From the NCBI GenBank assembly GCA_030039915.1, contig JASHUP010000111.1, positions 1 through 21,539 on the forward strand: a DNA stretch of 21,539 bases, in the 5' to 3' direction. The notes below the pieces were generated by a model. That model was not told the origin of the DNA, did no database searches, and saw only the letters and a program-made list of their open reading frames with translations. The position numbers and the translations under genes are program-made. Shown here piece after piece: positions 15,105-21,539 of the stretch. Every line of letters begins with the position of its first letter. Positions within the stretch are counted from its first letter, which is position 1. Source of the stretch: Thermoplasmata archaeon (GTDB taxonomy: Archaea; Thermoplasmatota; Thermoplasmata; UBA184).

Positions 15105-15641
15105 GTGCCGCGAAAGCTCGAACGCCCGAAGAACATCCTCGTTGTTGCGGTTCGGCACGGCCCCGCGGAGGTTCGGGATCCCGCCCGCTGGCCGGACGAC
15201 GACCAGCGACCCCTGACTCGAAAAGGGGAGAGCGAGACCCGCCGGGCGGCGAAGGGACTCGCGACCGTGGTCCGCTCCGCGGACCGCCTCGCGACGAGCG
15301 CGGCCGACCGGGCGCTCCGCACCGCCGAACTGATCCACGGGGAGCTCTCGAAGGCCCCCGAGCCCGAGACCTGGGAGGAACTCGCCCCGGGCAACCTCTC
15401 GACCCCGATCTTCGACCGGATCCGAAAGTCGGCTCGCTCGCACGAAACCGTCCTCCTGGTCGGCCACGAGCCGACGCTCGCAGAGTTCGTGGGAGAGGCG
15501 CTGACGGGCGAAGGGCTCTCCGTCGTACGGCTCACGAAGGGCGGAGCCGTCTGCCTCGAGTTCTCGAACTCGGTGCGCCCCGGCGCCGGACGACTCGTCT
15601 GGCTGCTTACGCGGAAGCAGCTCGCCGCGGAACGCGACTGA
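15105..15641 (+). CDS. sixA: SixA-type histidine phosphatase
   Basis: 178 residues of the histidine phosphatase (phosphoglycerate mutase-like) superfamily, SixA branch. The catalytic RHG motif is at 17-19 (H18 is the phosphate acceptor) and the second histidine is H121 in LLVGHEPTL. The block LTRKGESETRRAAKGL and the SAADRALRTAELI segment are also typical of SixA, whose bacterial member removes phosphate from phosphohistidine. A target is unknown here; no histidine kinase or PTS is in the window. In other genomes SixA-like genes are found near CHAD and Ppx genes, as here. GTG 15105 is the assumed start, following an AT-rich TTTTCTA at 15063-15069. Its 3' end overlaps the convergent kinase-like gene by 35 bases. 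Confidence 0.85.
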   Translation: MPRKLERPKNILVVAVRHGPAEVRDPARWPDDDQRPLTRKGESETRRAAKGLATVVRSADRLATSAADRALRTAELIHGELSKAPEPETWEELAPGNLSTPIFDRIRKSARSHETVLLVGHEPTLAEFVGEALTGEGLSVVRLTKGGAVCLEFSNSVRPGAGRLVWLLTRKQLAAERD

Positions 15642-16374
15642 CGACCCGGGGAGAGCCGCCCGACGGGCGGCGCGGGGGAGCGAACTTCCGGCCGTAGAGC
15701 GGTGCGACTAGGCGCTGGACGTCGACGTGCACCTGATCCGGTGCGCGGTTCGCATCGACCGAGTGGAAGCCGTACTCGTTCGCCATCCACTCGAACTCCT
15801 GGGAGAGGAGCGCCTGGTAGAGGAAGAAGCTCTCGAAGAGGTCGCGCGACAGGCAGAGGTCCATGCCCGACTCCCAGTAGTCGAGCGAGCCGTACTTCCC
15901 GATCGACCGGTGTAAGAGCATCTCCGCCCGCGCGTCCAGGAAGATGACGAGGTCGGGACGGAGCGCGAAGCCGTAGAGCTTGCGAGCGTACTCGCGCGTC
16001 GCCCCGCGGACGATCGCGCGCGCCATCAACGTGTAGATGTACCGGTCGGCGAGGACCGTGCTGCCGGCGGAGAGCGCCGGTACGATCTTGTTCTCGAGCT
16101 GGTCCGCGAAATCTGCTGCGTAGAGCAGCGCCATCGTGGTCGCCGCGAGCGTGTGGCCCTGCTTCGCCCGGTCGATCTCTCCGCTCACGAGGTCGCTGCG
16201 GCGAAGCCCGGTGTCGACGACCGCGTGCCCTTCGACCTCGAGCCACTCCTTGAGGAGCGATACCTCGGTCGTTCGGCCGGAGCCGTCGGCTCCCTCGACG
16301 ACGATCAGCTTGCCGCTCGGTCGTTCGGCCGGGAGCCCGGGAAGCCGGGTCCCGTACGTCCTATCCTCCGTCAT
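15607..16374 (-). CDS. Thymidylate-kinase-like protein with altered Walker A (paralogue A)
   Basis: 255 residues of the thymidylate-kinase-like P-loop family. The P-loop reads GADGSGRTT (28-36): the phosphate-binding lysine is arginine (R34, codon CGA). DRY is at 110-112. The thymidylate-kinase TREPGGT block is absent (DTGLRRSDLV instead), and the glutamine of DRYxxSxxAYQ is replaced, so dTMP specificity is unlikely. It shares with paralogue B the segment DFADQLENKIVPAL and the (Y)WESGMDLCLS block, so the two arose by duplication. The C-terminal 25 residues are Arg/Pro-rich. The ATG lies inside the end of paralogue B (14-base overlap), which implies coupled translation. Probably the regulatory or non-catalytic partner of B; a weakly active kinase is the alternative. 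Confidence 0.8.
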   Translation of the reverse strand: MTEDRTYGTRLPGLPAERPSGKLIVVEGADGSGRTTEVSLLKEWLEVEGHAVVDTGLRRSDLVSGEIDRAKQGHTLAATTMALLYAADFADQLENKIVPALSAGSTVLADRYIYTLMARAIVRGATREYARKLYGFALRPDLVIFLDARAEMLLHRSIGKYGSLDYWESGMDLCLSRDLFESFFLYQALLSQEFEWMANEYGFHSVDANRAPDQVHVDVQRLVAPLYGRKFAPPRRPSGGSPRVVSRVPRRAASA

Positions 16375-17062
16375 GCATCAACCGCTCTCCGGTCGGGAAG
16401 TTCGAGAGGATCGGCTTGAGGTCGGTTCTCAGCTCGTTCTGGATCGCCTCGACCGGCCGCTGCGCGTCCACGACCCGGAACTGGTCCGTCACCGCGATCC
16501 GGTCGTACTCTCGCTTGAGCCGACCCTGGAACCGTTCGTAGCTCTCGACGAGGTCGTCCGAGAGCCCGAGGTCCATGCCGGCCTCGTAGTAGTTCATCTT
16601 GAGACGGGAAGCGATCTTCCGTTTCAGGGTCACCTGCACCGGCACCCGGAAATAGTAGACCCGATCGGGTCGCGGGGCGAACGAGTAGATCGTGCGCACC
16701 CACGCGGGGTCGCATCCGCGGGCCGCGTCCCGCACGAACGCGGTGTAGGAGTAGCGGTCGCAAACGACCAGGTAGCCGGCGCGAAGCGGGGGGAGGATCT
16801 TCCGCTCGAACCGGTCCGCGAAGTCCGTGGCATGGAGGAGCGAGAACGTGGTCGGTGTGAGCAGGCCCTTCTTCTTGCCGCGGCGGATCGTGCTCGAGAC
16901 GAGCTCGGAAGAGTTCCACTCGGTGAAGAACACCCGGTAGCCGTTCGCCTGCAGCCACTTTCCGAGCAGCGCCGCCTGCGTCGACTTGCCGCTCCCGTCG
17001 AGGCCCTCGAAGACGAAGAGCCGCCCCGGGAAGCCGTGGCTGGGCGAGGGGGTCTCAGGCAT
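16361..17062 (-). CDS. Thymidylate-kinase-like P-loop kinase (paralogue B)
   Basis: 233 residues with an intact P-loop GLDGSGKST (20-28), DRY at 102-104 and a lid-type Arg/Lys-rich segment LKRKIASRLKMNYYEAGMD (about 150-170). The fold is that of thymidylate kinase, but the TREPGGT block is replaced by TEWNSSELV and the AYQ following DRY by a segment with FVRDAA, so the acceptor pocket is different from a housekeeping dTMP kinase. The gene overlaps ppx by 8 bases upstream and paralogue A by 14 bases downstream, forming one operon. PPK2 polyphosphate kinases are structurally related to this family, and I recall reports of thymidylate-kinase-like polyphosphate kinases (PPK3) in Sulfolobales, which I cannot verify here. 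A polyphosphate-linked kinase is therefore the leading inference; plain dTMP kinase is the conservative alternative. Confidence 0.82.
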   Translation of the reverse strand: MPETPSPSHGFPGRLFVFEGLDGSGKSTQAALLGKWLQANGYRVFFTEWNSSELVSSTIRRGKKKGLLTPTTFSLLHATDFADRFERKILPPLRAGYLVVCDRYSYTAFVRDAARGCDPAWVRTIYSFAPRPDRVYYFRVPVQVTLKRKIASRLKMNYYEAGMDLGLSDDLVESYERFQGRLKREYDRIAVTDQFRVVDAQRPVEAIQNELRTDLKPILSNFPTGERLMHDGG

Positions 17063-18611
17063 CACGGTACCGCACCTCGAGGTCGAACACTCGTTCCATC
17101 GTCTTGCGAACCTTCTCGGCCCAGCGGGGGGGGAGGGTCGTATCCTTCGCCGCAGAAAAGCTCACCGCGAGCACCTTGCCTTCCGCCGCGAGCGAGAAGC
17201 GCGGACGCACCGGTGTGAGCAGCCGGGCGGCGCCGAGGATGGCTCCGAGTCGCACGGCCGTCTCGAGGTCGGGCGGCCGTATGATCGGGAGGAAACCCTT
17301 CTTCCACTCCGACGGGACCTCGTTCCCGTCGTGCAGGAACGCGGCCATCGACGCGAGGAGCACCTCGCGCTGGTCGAGCCCCCAGATGGGGTAGTTCTGG
17401 ATGAGGTAGGAGGAGTGGAGCGCGTGATTCCAGAGATCGATCGCGACCCCCGCGTCGTGCATCCAGGCCGCGACCCGGAGGGCGAGCGTCTCGCTCGGCC
17501 CGGACTCGACCCGGCTCGAGAGAACGCGGAGGAGGGTCGTTGCGGTGTCCGCGACCTCGCGGCCGTGCTCGAGCTCGAAGCCGAACGACTGCGACGCAGC
17601 AGCCACCGAGCGCTCCGCAAGGGTCTCTGAGGGGACCGGCAGTTTCACGCCCATCGCCTCGAGCGCGATCCCTTCCCGGATGCCGGTCCCCGAGACCACG
17701 ATTCGCTGGGCCTTGACGGCCCGCAGGAGTTCTGCGAACACGAGGATCCCCGCGAGGACCACGTCGGCGCGGTCGCCGCCGATCCCCGGGACAGCGCGTC
17801 GCCGGGCGGCCGACATCTCACCGAGAAGCTCCTCGAGTGCCTCGATGTCGCTCGCGTAGAGCGGATAGCCATGAACCCGGCGGACCGGGTAGTCGCGGAA
17901 TTCGATCGCCGCGCGCGCGAGCGACCGGACGGTGCCGCCGACTCCGAAGAGCCGGTAGGGTCCTCCCCCGAACGCTTCCAGGACCGACGCGAGGGTCTCT
18001 CGAACGTGGTCGCGGAGCGCGTCGTACTCCCGACGTTTCGGAGGGTCGTGATCGAAGAATCGCTGAGAGAGGCGGAGCGCTCCGAGCGGTAGGCTCACCG
18101 AGTTCCGAAGCGCGCCGTCCCGCACCTCGGCGAGCTGGAGAGACCCACCGCCCAGGTCGCAGACGAGGTCGTTCGAGAGTTCCCAGGCACTCGCGATCCC
18201 GAGGTAGGCGTATCGCGCCTCTGCGGTTCCCGAGATCGTTCGCAAGGTGACCCCGGTCGTCCGCTCGACGTCCCGGACAAAGTCCGGCCCGTTCGGTGCG
18301 TCGCGGACGGCGCTCGTGGCGACCGCGAGCGTCTTCGGCACTTTGAGCGAGCGAATCACGCGCGAGAATCGCCGGACGGTGGCGATGCCCCGAACGACGG
18401 CCTCGGGCGAAAGACTGCCGTCGGCGCCGGTCCCCGATCCGAGACGGGGTGCGTCCTTCGTCTCGTAGATCGCCCGTACCGTGCCGGAACTCGAGGTTTC
18501 GAAGACGACGAAGCGCGCCGTGTTCGACCCGATGTCGATCACTCCGATCGTCGGGACCACTCGGGTCGCGGGCCCCTCGTGCTCGAGGTCGGCGAGCCGG
18601 GCCCGGTGCAT
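17055..18611 (-). CDS. ppx: Exopolyphosphatase / pppGpp phosphohydrolase family (Ppx/GppA) with HD region
   Basis: 518 residues, matching full-length Ppx. The N-terminal two-thirds is the ASKHA fold: phosphate loop IDIGSNTARF (25-34), the probable catalytic glutamate E131 in SGTAEARYAYLG, second phosphate loop DLGGGS (152-157) and a GVGGTVRSLAR block. The C-terminal third is HD-like (WMHDAG, H385-D386, then HSSYLIQN and AAFLHDGN). It should hydrolyse terminal phosphates of polyphosphate; GppA activity on pppGpp cannot be excluded, but archaea generally lack that alarmone. ATG 18611 is chosen because a TATA-like CTATTAGAG lies 25 bases before it and because family similarity begins soon after. 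It leads the operon ppx-paralogue B-paralogue A and is divergent from the CHAD gene. Confidence 0.9.
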   Translation of the reverse strand: MHRARLADLEHEGPATRVVPTIGVIDIGSNTARFVVFETSSSGTVRAIYETKDAPRLGSGTGADGSLSPEAVVRGIATVRRFSRVIRSLKVPKTLAVATSAVRDAPNGPDFVRDVERTTGVTLRTISGTAEARYAYLGIASAWELSNDLVCDLGGGSLQLAEVRDGALRNSVSLPLGALRLSQRFFDHDPPKRREYDALRDHVRETLASVLEAFGGGPYRLFGVGGTVRSLARAAIEFRDYPVRRVHGYPLYASDIEALEELLGEMSAARRRAVPGIGGDRADVVLAGILVFAELLRAVKAQRIVVSGTGIREGIALEAMGVKLPVPSETLAERSVAAASQSFGFELEHGREVADTATTLLRVLSSRVESGPSETLALRVAAWMHDAGVAIDLWNHALHSSYLIQNYPIWGLDQREVLLASMAAFLHDGNEVPSEWKKGFLPIIRPPDLETAVRLGAILGAARLLTPVRPRFSLAAEGKVLAVSFSAAKDTTLPPRWAEKVRKTMERVFDLEVRYRDA

Positions 18612-18631
18612 GGCCCCCGAGACTCCTTCGA

Positions 18632-18640
18632 CTCTAATAG
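18632..18640. promoter_or_regulatory. AT-rich element between divergent ppx and CHAD genes
   Basis: CTCTAATAG on the plus strand, CTATTAGAG on the minus, is the only AT-rich stretch in the 68 bases between the two starts. It is 25 bases before ppx ATG 18611 (leaderless spacing) and 43 bases before CHAD ATG 18680. One element may drive both genes and so co-regulate them. Confidence 0.5.
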
Positions 18641-18679
18641 GGCTCGGGTCGCGCGCGCCGCCGGGCTGGTCCGCTCCGA

Positions 18680-19612
18680 ATGGTTTACGTGGGTGGGTCC
18701 GTCTGCCTCGGCAGGGTGGGTTCGGTGGTCCGAGGCGATTTCGAGGGCACCGTTCGCCCCGAACGGGTCGCCCGGGAGGTGGCCCGGATCCTCGACGAGG
18801 TATCGACGGCGGTCGACCAGGTGGTCGCGGCGTCGCATCCATCGCCGGCGGCCCTGCACCGACTGCACCGCCAGATGCGACGGCTTCGTACGGGCCTCGC
18901 CCTGTGGGAGGCGTTGCTGCCCAGCGCCGAACGCGAACTCCTCCACCCGCTCGACGTTCGGATCAAGCGACTCTCCCGCTTGGTCGGTCGGATCCGCGAC
19001 CGGGATATCGCGCTCGCCCTCTTGCAACGCTACGACGGGCGACGGGCCCGCGGCCGGGATATCCTTCGGGTCGCGCGCTTCCGCGCGCGCGTGCAGGACG
19101 ATGCGCGCACGGGACGAGAGCTATTGCGGGCGTTCCTCCGTTCGGAGAAGCAGGCGCACCTCCTCGACGACGTAGCGGAGCGCCTGCGCAGCCTGCCGCG
19201 GTCGGGTTCGTTCCGGGACGCCGAACGAGCGGTCGCGCTCGCGCACGCTCGCGCCTACGAGACGCTCCGACGGGCGCATCGCAAGGCGCTTCGCCGCCCT
19301 TCGATGGAGCGGCTCCATCGGCTCCGGATCCGCATCCGCCGCGCGCGTCAGTTCTCCGACCTCGCCACGGCGCTCGACCCCCGTCACCAGCGACCGTTCG
19401 CGAACCCGCTCAAGAGCATCCAGGAGGACCTCGGCGACCTCCACGACCTCGACATGGTACTGGTCGGGCTCGAGAAGGAGGTTCGCGACACCGGCTGGGC
19501 CCAGGCGCTGAGGGACGAGCGGAAGCGCCACCGCAAGGCGATCCTCGACGTGCTGAAGACCCAGGTCCCGCTGCCCGAGGAAGAAGCCGCCGTCCGGCCG
19601 CGTGCGAAGTGA
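18680..19612 (+). CDS. CHAD-domain protein (polyphosphate-binding type)
   Basis: 310 residues, almost all alpha-helical and very rich in Arg. It has both halves of a CHAD domain: LHRLHRQMRRLRTGLALW (about 60-77) and RLVGRIRDRDIALALL, then MERLHRLRIRIRRARQF (about 211-227) and SIQEDLGDLHDLDMVL. The conserved histidines and basic residues line a pore known in studied CHAD proteins to bind polyphosphate. There is no fused CYTH triphosphatase domain, which often accompanies CHAD. Divergent from ppx across 68 bases, it is best seen as the polyphosphate-binding member of the locus. ATG 18680 is assumed; GTG codons at 18689 and 18725 are alternatives. The methyltransferase gene follows after 17 bases. 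Confidence 0.88.
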   Translation: MVYVGGSVCLGRVGSVVRGDFEGTVRPERVAREVARILDEVSTAVDQVVAASHPSPAALHRLHRQMRRLRTGLALWEALLPSAERELLHPLDVRIKRLSRLVGRIRDRDIALALLQRYDGRRARGRDILRVARFRARVQDDARTGRELLRAFLRSEKQAHLLDDVAERLRSLPRSGSFRDAERAVALAHARAYETLRRAHRKALRRPSMERLHRLRIRIRRARQFSDLATALDPRHQRPFANPLKSIQEDLGDLHDLDMVLVGLEKEVRDTGWAQALRDERKRHRKAILDVLKTQVPLPEEEAAVRPRAK

Positions 19613-19629
19613 CCGGGCCTCGTCGAGTT

Positions 19630-21168
19630 ATGACCTCGCCCGACCCTCCCCGGATCGTGTCGCCTTCTCCGGGCGGTGATCTCGCGGGCGCGGTGCGGAA
19701 CGCCCTCGGAGAAACGGGGGCGATGGGAGCGACCGCGCGCCAGATCGCGACCCGGCTCGACGACCGACTCGAACGAGTGTCGGAGGCGCTCGACGCCCTG
19801 CGCGACCGAGGCGACGTCCTGCGGATGGGTCGGGGGCTGTTCGTGCTCCGGGACTTCGAGCGCCTCGCGGAGCGGGACGACTTCGTCGACCCGGCGGCCT
19901 TCACGGAACGGTTCGCGCGAGAGAACGGCGTCTCCCTCGGCCGCTACGCGGGACCGATCACATTCCGGCCCAACGAGGCGCTGCCGGTCCACCGTTGGTG
20001 GCCGTACGTCCAGGGCTACTCGGCCGAGTTCGTCTCGAACGTCGTGGCCGCGGCCGAACTTCCCCGACGGGCCACGGTCCTCGACCCGTTCGCCGGCAGC
20101 GGAACGACGCTCGTGGAGGCTCGCCGGGCCGGGGCCCGCGCTCTCGGTACGGAGCTCCTCGCGCCGGCGGTCCTCGCGGCACGAGTGAAGACCCGATTCG
20201 AGCTCGACCCCCGGGGGCTCGGACGAGCGGCGGACCAGGTGCTGCGACGAGCCCGCACCCTTCCGCCGGGAGACCTTCCGTTCCTTCGAGAGACGCGCCG
20301 GCAGTTCGCCCCCGATACGCTCCGCGATCTCACGCGGCTTCGCGATGCCCTTCCCCCGGAAGGGGACCCGACCTCCGACGCGTTGCGGCTCGCGTTCGGG
20401 CGGATCCTGATCCCGTCGAGCCGCCTCCATCGCTCGCCGTGTCTCGGGTACGGGAAACGACCCGAGCGACCGACGGTCCCCGTGTTCGAGCGGTTCCGTC
20501 GGGCGACCGAGGAGATGGAGGCCGACCTCGTCGCGCTCGAGCGGGAACGGCGGGCGTGGGGACCGCGCGCGGTCGTGGCGGTCCAGGACGCGCGTACGGG
20601 TGCCTGGCCCGAAGGCTCGGTCGACCTCGCGGTGACGAGCCCGCCGTACGTGAACGGGATGGATTACGTGATGAACTACAAGGTCGACCTGGCGTGGCTT
20701 GGCTATGCGCGCTCCTATGCCGACCTTCGGGCCCTGCGCGGGGCGCAGGTGGCGTGCGATAACCTACCGCGTCGCGAAGCGGCCCCGTACCTCGAGACCG
20801 ACCCCCGTGCCGATCCCTGGCTGCGAGAGGTGCTCGGGCGGATCCGAGAGAACCTCGGTCGTAAGGGGACGTACCGACGCGACGATATGCACGCCGTCGT
20901 GAACCGGTATTTCGCCGACCTCGCCCCCGTGCTCGCCGGGGTGTACCGCGCCCTCGTCCCGGGCGGACGGTTTGTCGTGGTCGTCGGCGACTCGCTGCTC
21001 GCGGGGGTCTACGTACCGGGCGACCTCCTCCTCGCGCGTCTCGGAGCGTCCCGCGGGTTCCGGATCGTCTCGGTCGAAGCGGCGCGACGTCGGCGCAGCG
21101 GGCAACGCCGGAGCTTCGAGCTGCGGGAGTCGATCGTCACGCTCGAGCGGCCCCGGGGCGCGAGCTGA
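19630..21168 (+). CDS. DNA N4/N6-methyltransferase with N-terminal winged helix
   Basis: 512 residues. Residues about 30-73 (ATARQIATRLDDRLERVSEAL, then GDVLRMGRGLFVL) look like a winged helix. The AdoMet-binding motif DPFAGSGTT starts at D152, followed by EARRAGARALGTEL. The catalytic motif TSPPY (336-340) leads into VNGMDYVMNYKVDLAWLGY, a form common in N-methyltransferases of DNA (N4-cytosine or N6-adenine). About 180 residues between the motifs may be the target-recognition region. A late FVVVVGDSLLAG block is a core strand. No endonuclease or specificity gene is adjacent, so it is an orphan. RNA methyltransferases (Trm11/TrmG10 type) share motif I but normally have DPPYG, so DNA is favoured. 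ATG 19630 is chosen; upstream open frame overlaps the CHAD gene and is Arg/Pro-rich noise. Confidence 0.82.
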   Translation: MTSPDPPRIVSPSPGGDLAGAVRNALGETGAMGATARQIATRLDDRLERVSEALDALRDRGDVLRMGRGLFVLRDFERLAERDDFVDPAAFTERFARENGVSLGRYAGPITFRPNEALPVHRWWPYVQGYSAEFVSNVVAAAELPRRATVLDPFAGSGTTLVEARRAGARALGTELLAPAVLAARVKTRFELDPRGLGRAADQVLRRARTLPPGDLPFLRETRRQFAPDTLRDLTRLRDALPPEGDPTSDALRLAFGRILIPSSRLHRSPCLGYGKRPERPTVPVFERFRRATEEMEADLVALERERRAWGPRAVVAVQDARTGAWPEGSVDLAVTSPPYVNGMDYVMNYKVDLAWLGYARSYADLRALRGAQVACDNLPRREAAPYLETDPRADPWLREVLGRIRENLGRKGTYRRDDMHAVVNRYFADLAPVLAGVYRALVPGGRFVVVVGDSLLAGVYVPGDLLLARLGASRGFRIVSVEAARRRRSGQRRSFELRESIVTLERPRGAS

Positions 21169-21211
21169 CCGGCAGCAGCTTCATCGACCGGACCGCAGAT
21201 ACCGGAGCGAG

Positions 21212-21502
21212 ATGTTCTGTCCGGTCTGCGGCCGTGCGATGAGCGGACCGGGCCCGGGGTCGACCGTTCCCTTCCCGATGTACGTCTGCGGCCACGACGG
21301 CGTCGTCTACGACCGACACCGCGGCTCCTGGCACGGCCTTCCCGAGATCAGCGAGAAGCTGTGTTGCCCGATCTGCGGCGGGCCGATGGAATTTCAACCG
21401 AAGGAACCGCCGCACCGGATCTTCTTCTGCTTCCAGTGCGGCACCACGTTCGACAAGGAGCAGAGCGCGTGGTACGGCCTTGCGTACCACCTCCCTCCCT
21501 GA
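21212..21502 (+). CDS. Small protein with two tandem zinc-ribbon repeats
   Basis: 96 residues made of two similar units. Unit 1: CPVCGRAM (C3, C6), then YVCGHDGVVYD (C26, H28) and GSWHGL. Unit 2: CPICGGPM (C52, C55), then FFCFQCGTTFD (C73, C76) and SAWYGL. Unit 2 is a complete four-cysteine ribbon; unit 1 has Cys and His in place of the second Cys pair. ATG 21212 is preceded by GGAGCGAG four bases upstream. Follows the methyltransferase after 43 bases on the same strand. No catalytic residues; probably a protein- or nucleic-acid-binding accessory. The remaining 37 bases of the window show nothing. Confidence 0.75.
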   Translation: MFCPVCGRAMSGPGPGSTVPFPMYVCGHDGVVYDRHRGSWHGLPEISEKLCCPICGGPMEFQPKEPPHRIFFCFQCGTTFDKEQSAWYGLAYHLPP

Positions 21503-21539
21503 ACGCAACGACGGAACTGCCGCTCGAAGCAAACCCTTA

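Noticed and set aside
15607..17062. Calling both P-loop genes housekeeping thymidylate kinases (tmk)
   Set aside because: Both lack the TREPGGT block and the AYQ after DRY, one lacks the Walker A lysine, and the neighbourhood is phosphate-related. The symbol was left empty, though the family membership is kept.
18481..19629. The 383 codons open in frame before the methyltransferase ATG
   Set aside because: Arg/Pro/Gly-rich low-complexity translation that overlaps ppx and CHAD in other frames; the motif-bearing part starts after ATG 19630.
1..21539. CRISPR arrays, insertion sequences, toxin-antitoxin or phage genes
   Set aside because: No regularly spaced repeats, transposase motifs, terminal inverted repeats or structural phage genes were seen on either strand.

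Overview
The window is a very GC-rich stretch of an archaeal chromosome. Archaeal signs are an archaeosine synthase (ArcS), a Hef/FANCM-type helicase, a bacterio-opsin-activator (HTH_10) type regulator, a PhoU-like protein of archaeal layout, and many genes with an AT-rich TATA-like box about 25-27 bases before the start codon (leaderless transcripts) in place of a Shine-Dalgarno site. The mix of families resembles the high-GC environmental lineages of Thermoplasmatota, but that placement is inference. No insertion sequence, CRISPR array, rRNA or clear prophage was seen.

Layout. 1-2950: the truncated start of a probable membrane protein (minus strand), a Hef-like helicase (plus strand), then dUTPase and an HTH_10 regulator (minus strand). 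3012-5380: a UbiD-family decarboxylase and a UbiA-family prenyltransferase overlapping by GTGA, a quinone-biosynthesis pair whose motifs most resemble the MqnP/MqnL type. 5450-7763: a small basic protein, arcS, and a tRNA-Val(TAC) whose first 15 bases are also the last five codons of arcS. 7798-9786: a class III adenylate cyclase fused to a TolB-like domain and TPR repeats, of bacterial style. 9918-13852: an aldo/keto reductase, a six-helix membrane protein, a DUF1272-like zinc finger fused to a GNAT acetyltransferase, a degenerate Nudix-like protein and an unrecognised protein.

13.9-19.6 kb is the most coherent and interesting block: a PhoU-like protein behind an unusual AT-rich palindromic promoter, a SixA-type phosphatase, two thymidylate-kinase-like paralogues (one with the Walker A lysine replaced by arginine), a full-length Ppx/GppA exopolyphosphatase-type protein with a C-terminal HD region, and a divergent CHAD-domain protein. 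PhoU, Ppx, CHAD and SixA point to phosphate or polyphosphate metabolism. No PPK1 or typical PPK2 is visible, so I propose the Tmk-like pair as a candidate polyphosphate or nucleotide phosphotransferase working with Ppx. 19630-21502 holds a winged-helix/DNA N-methyltransferase fusion with no restriction partner nearby and a small protein made of two tandem zinc-ribbon repeats.

All calls are from reading the translated sequence; no database search was run. Start codons were chosen from TATA spacing, Shine-Dalgarno sites and family N-termini, and are less certain than the stops.
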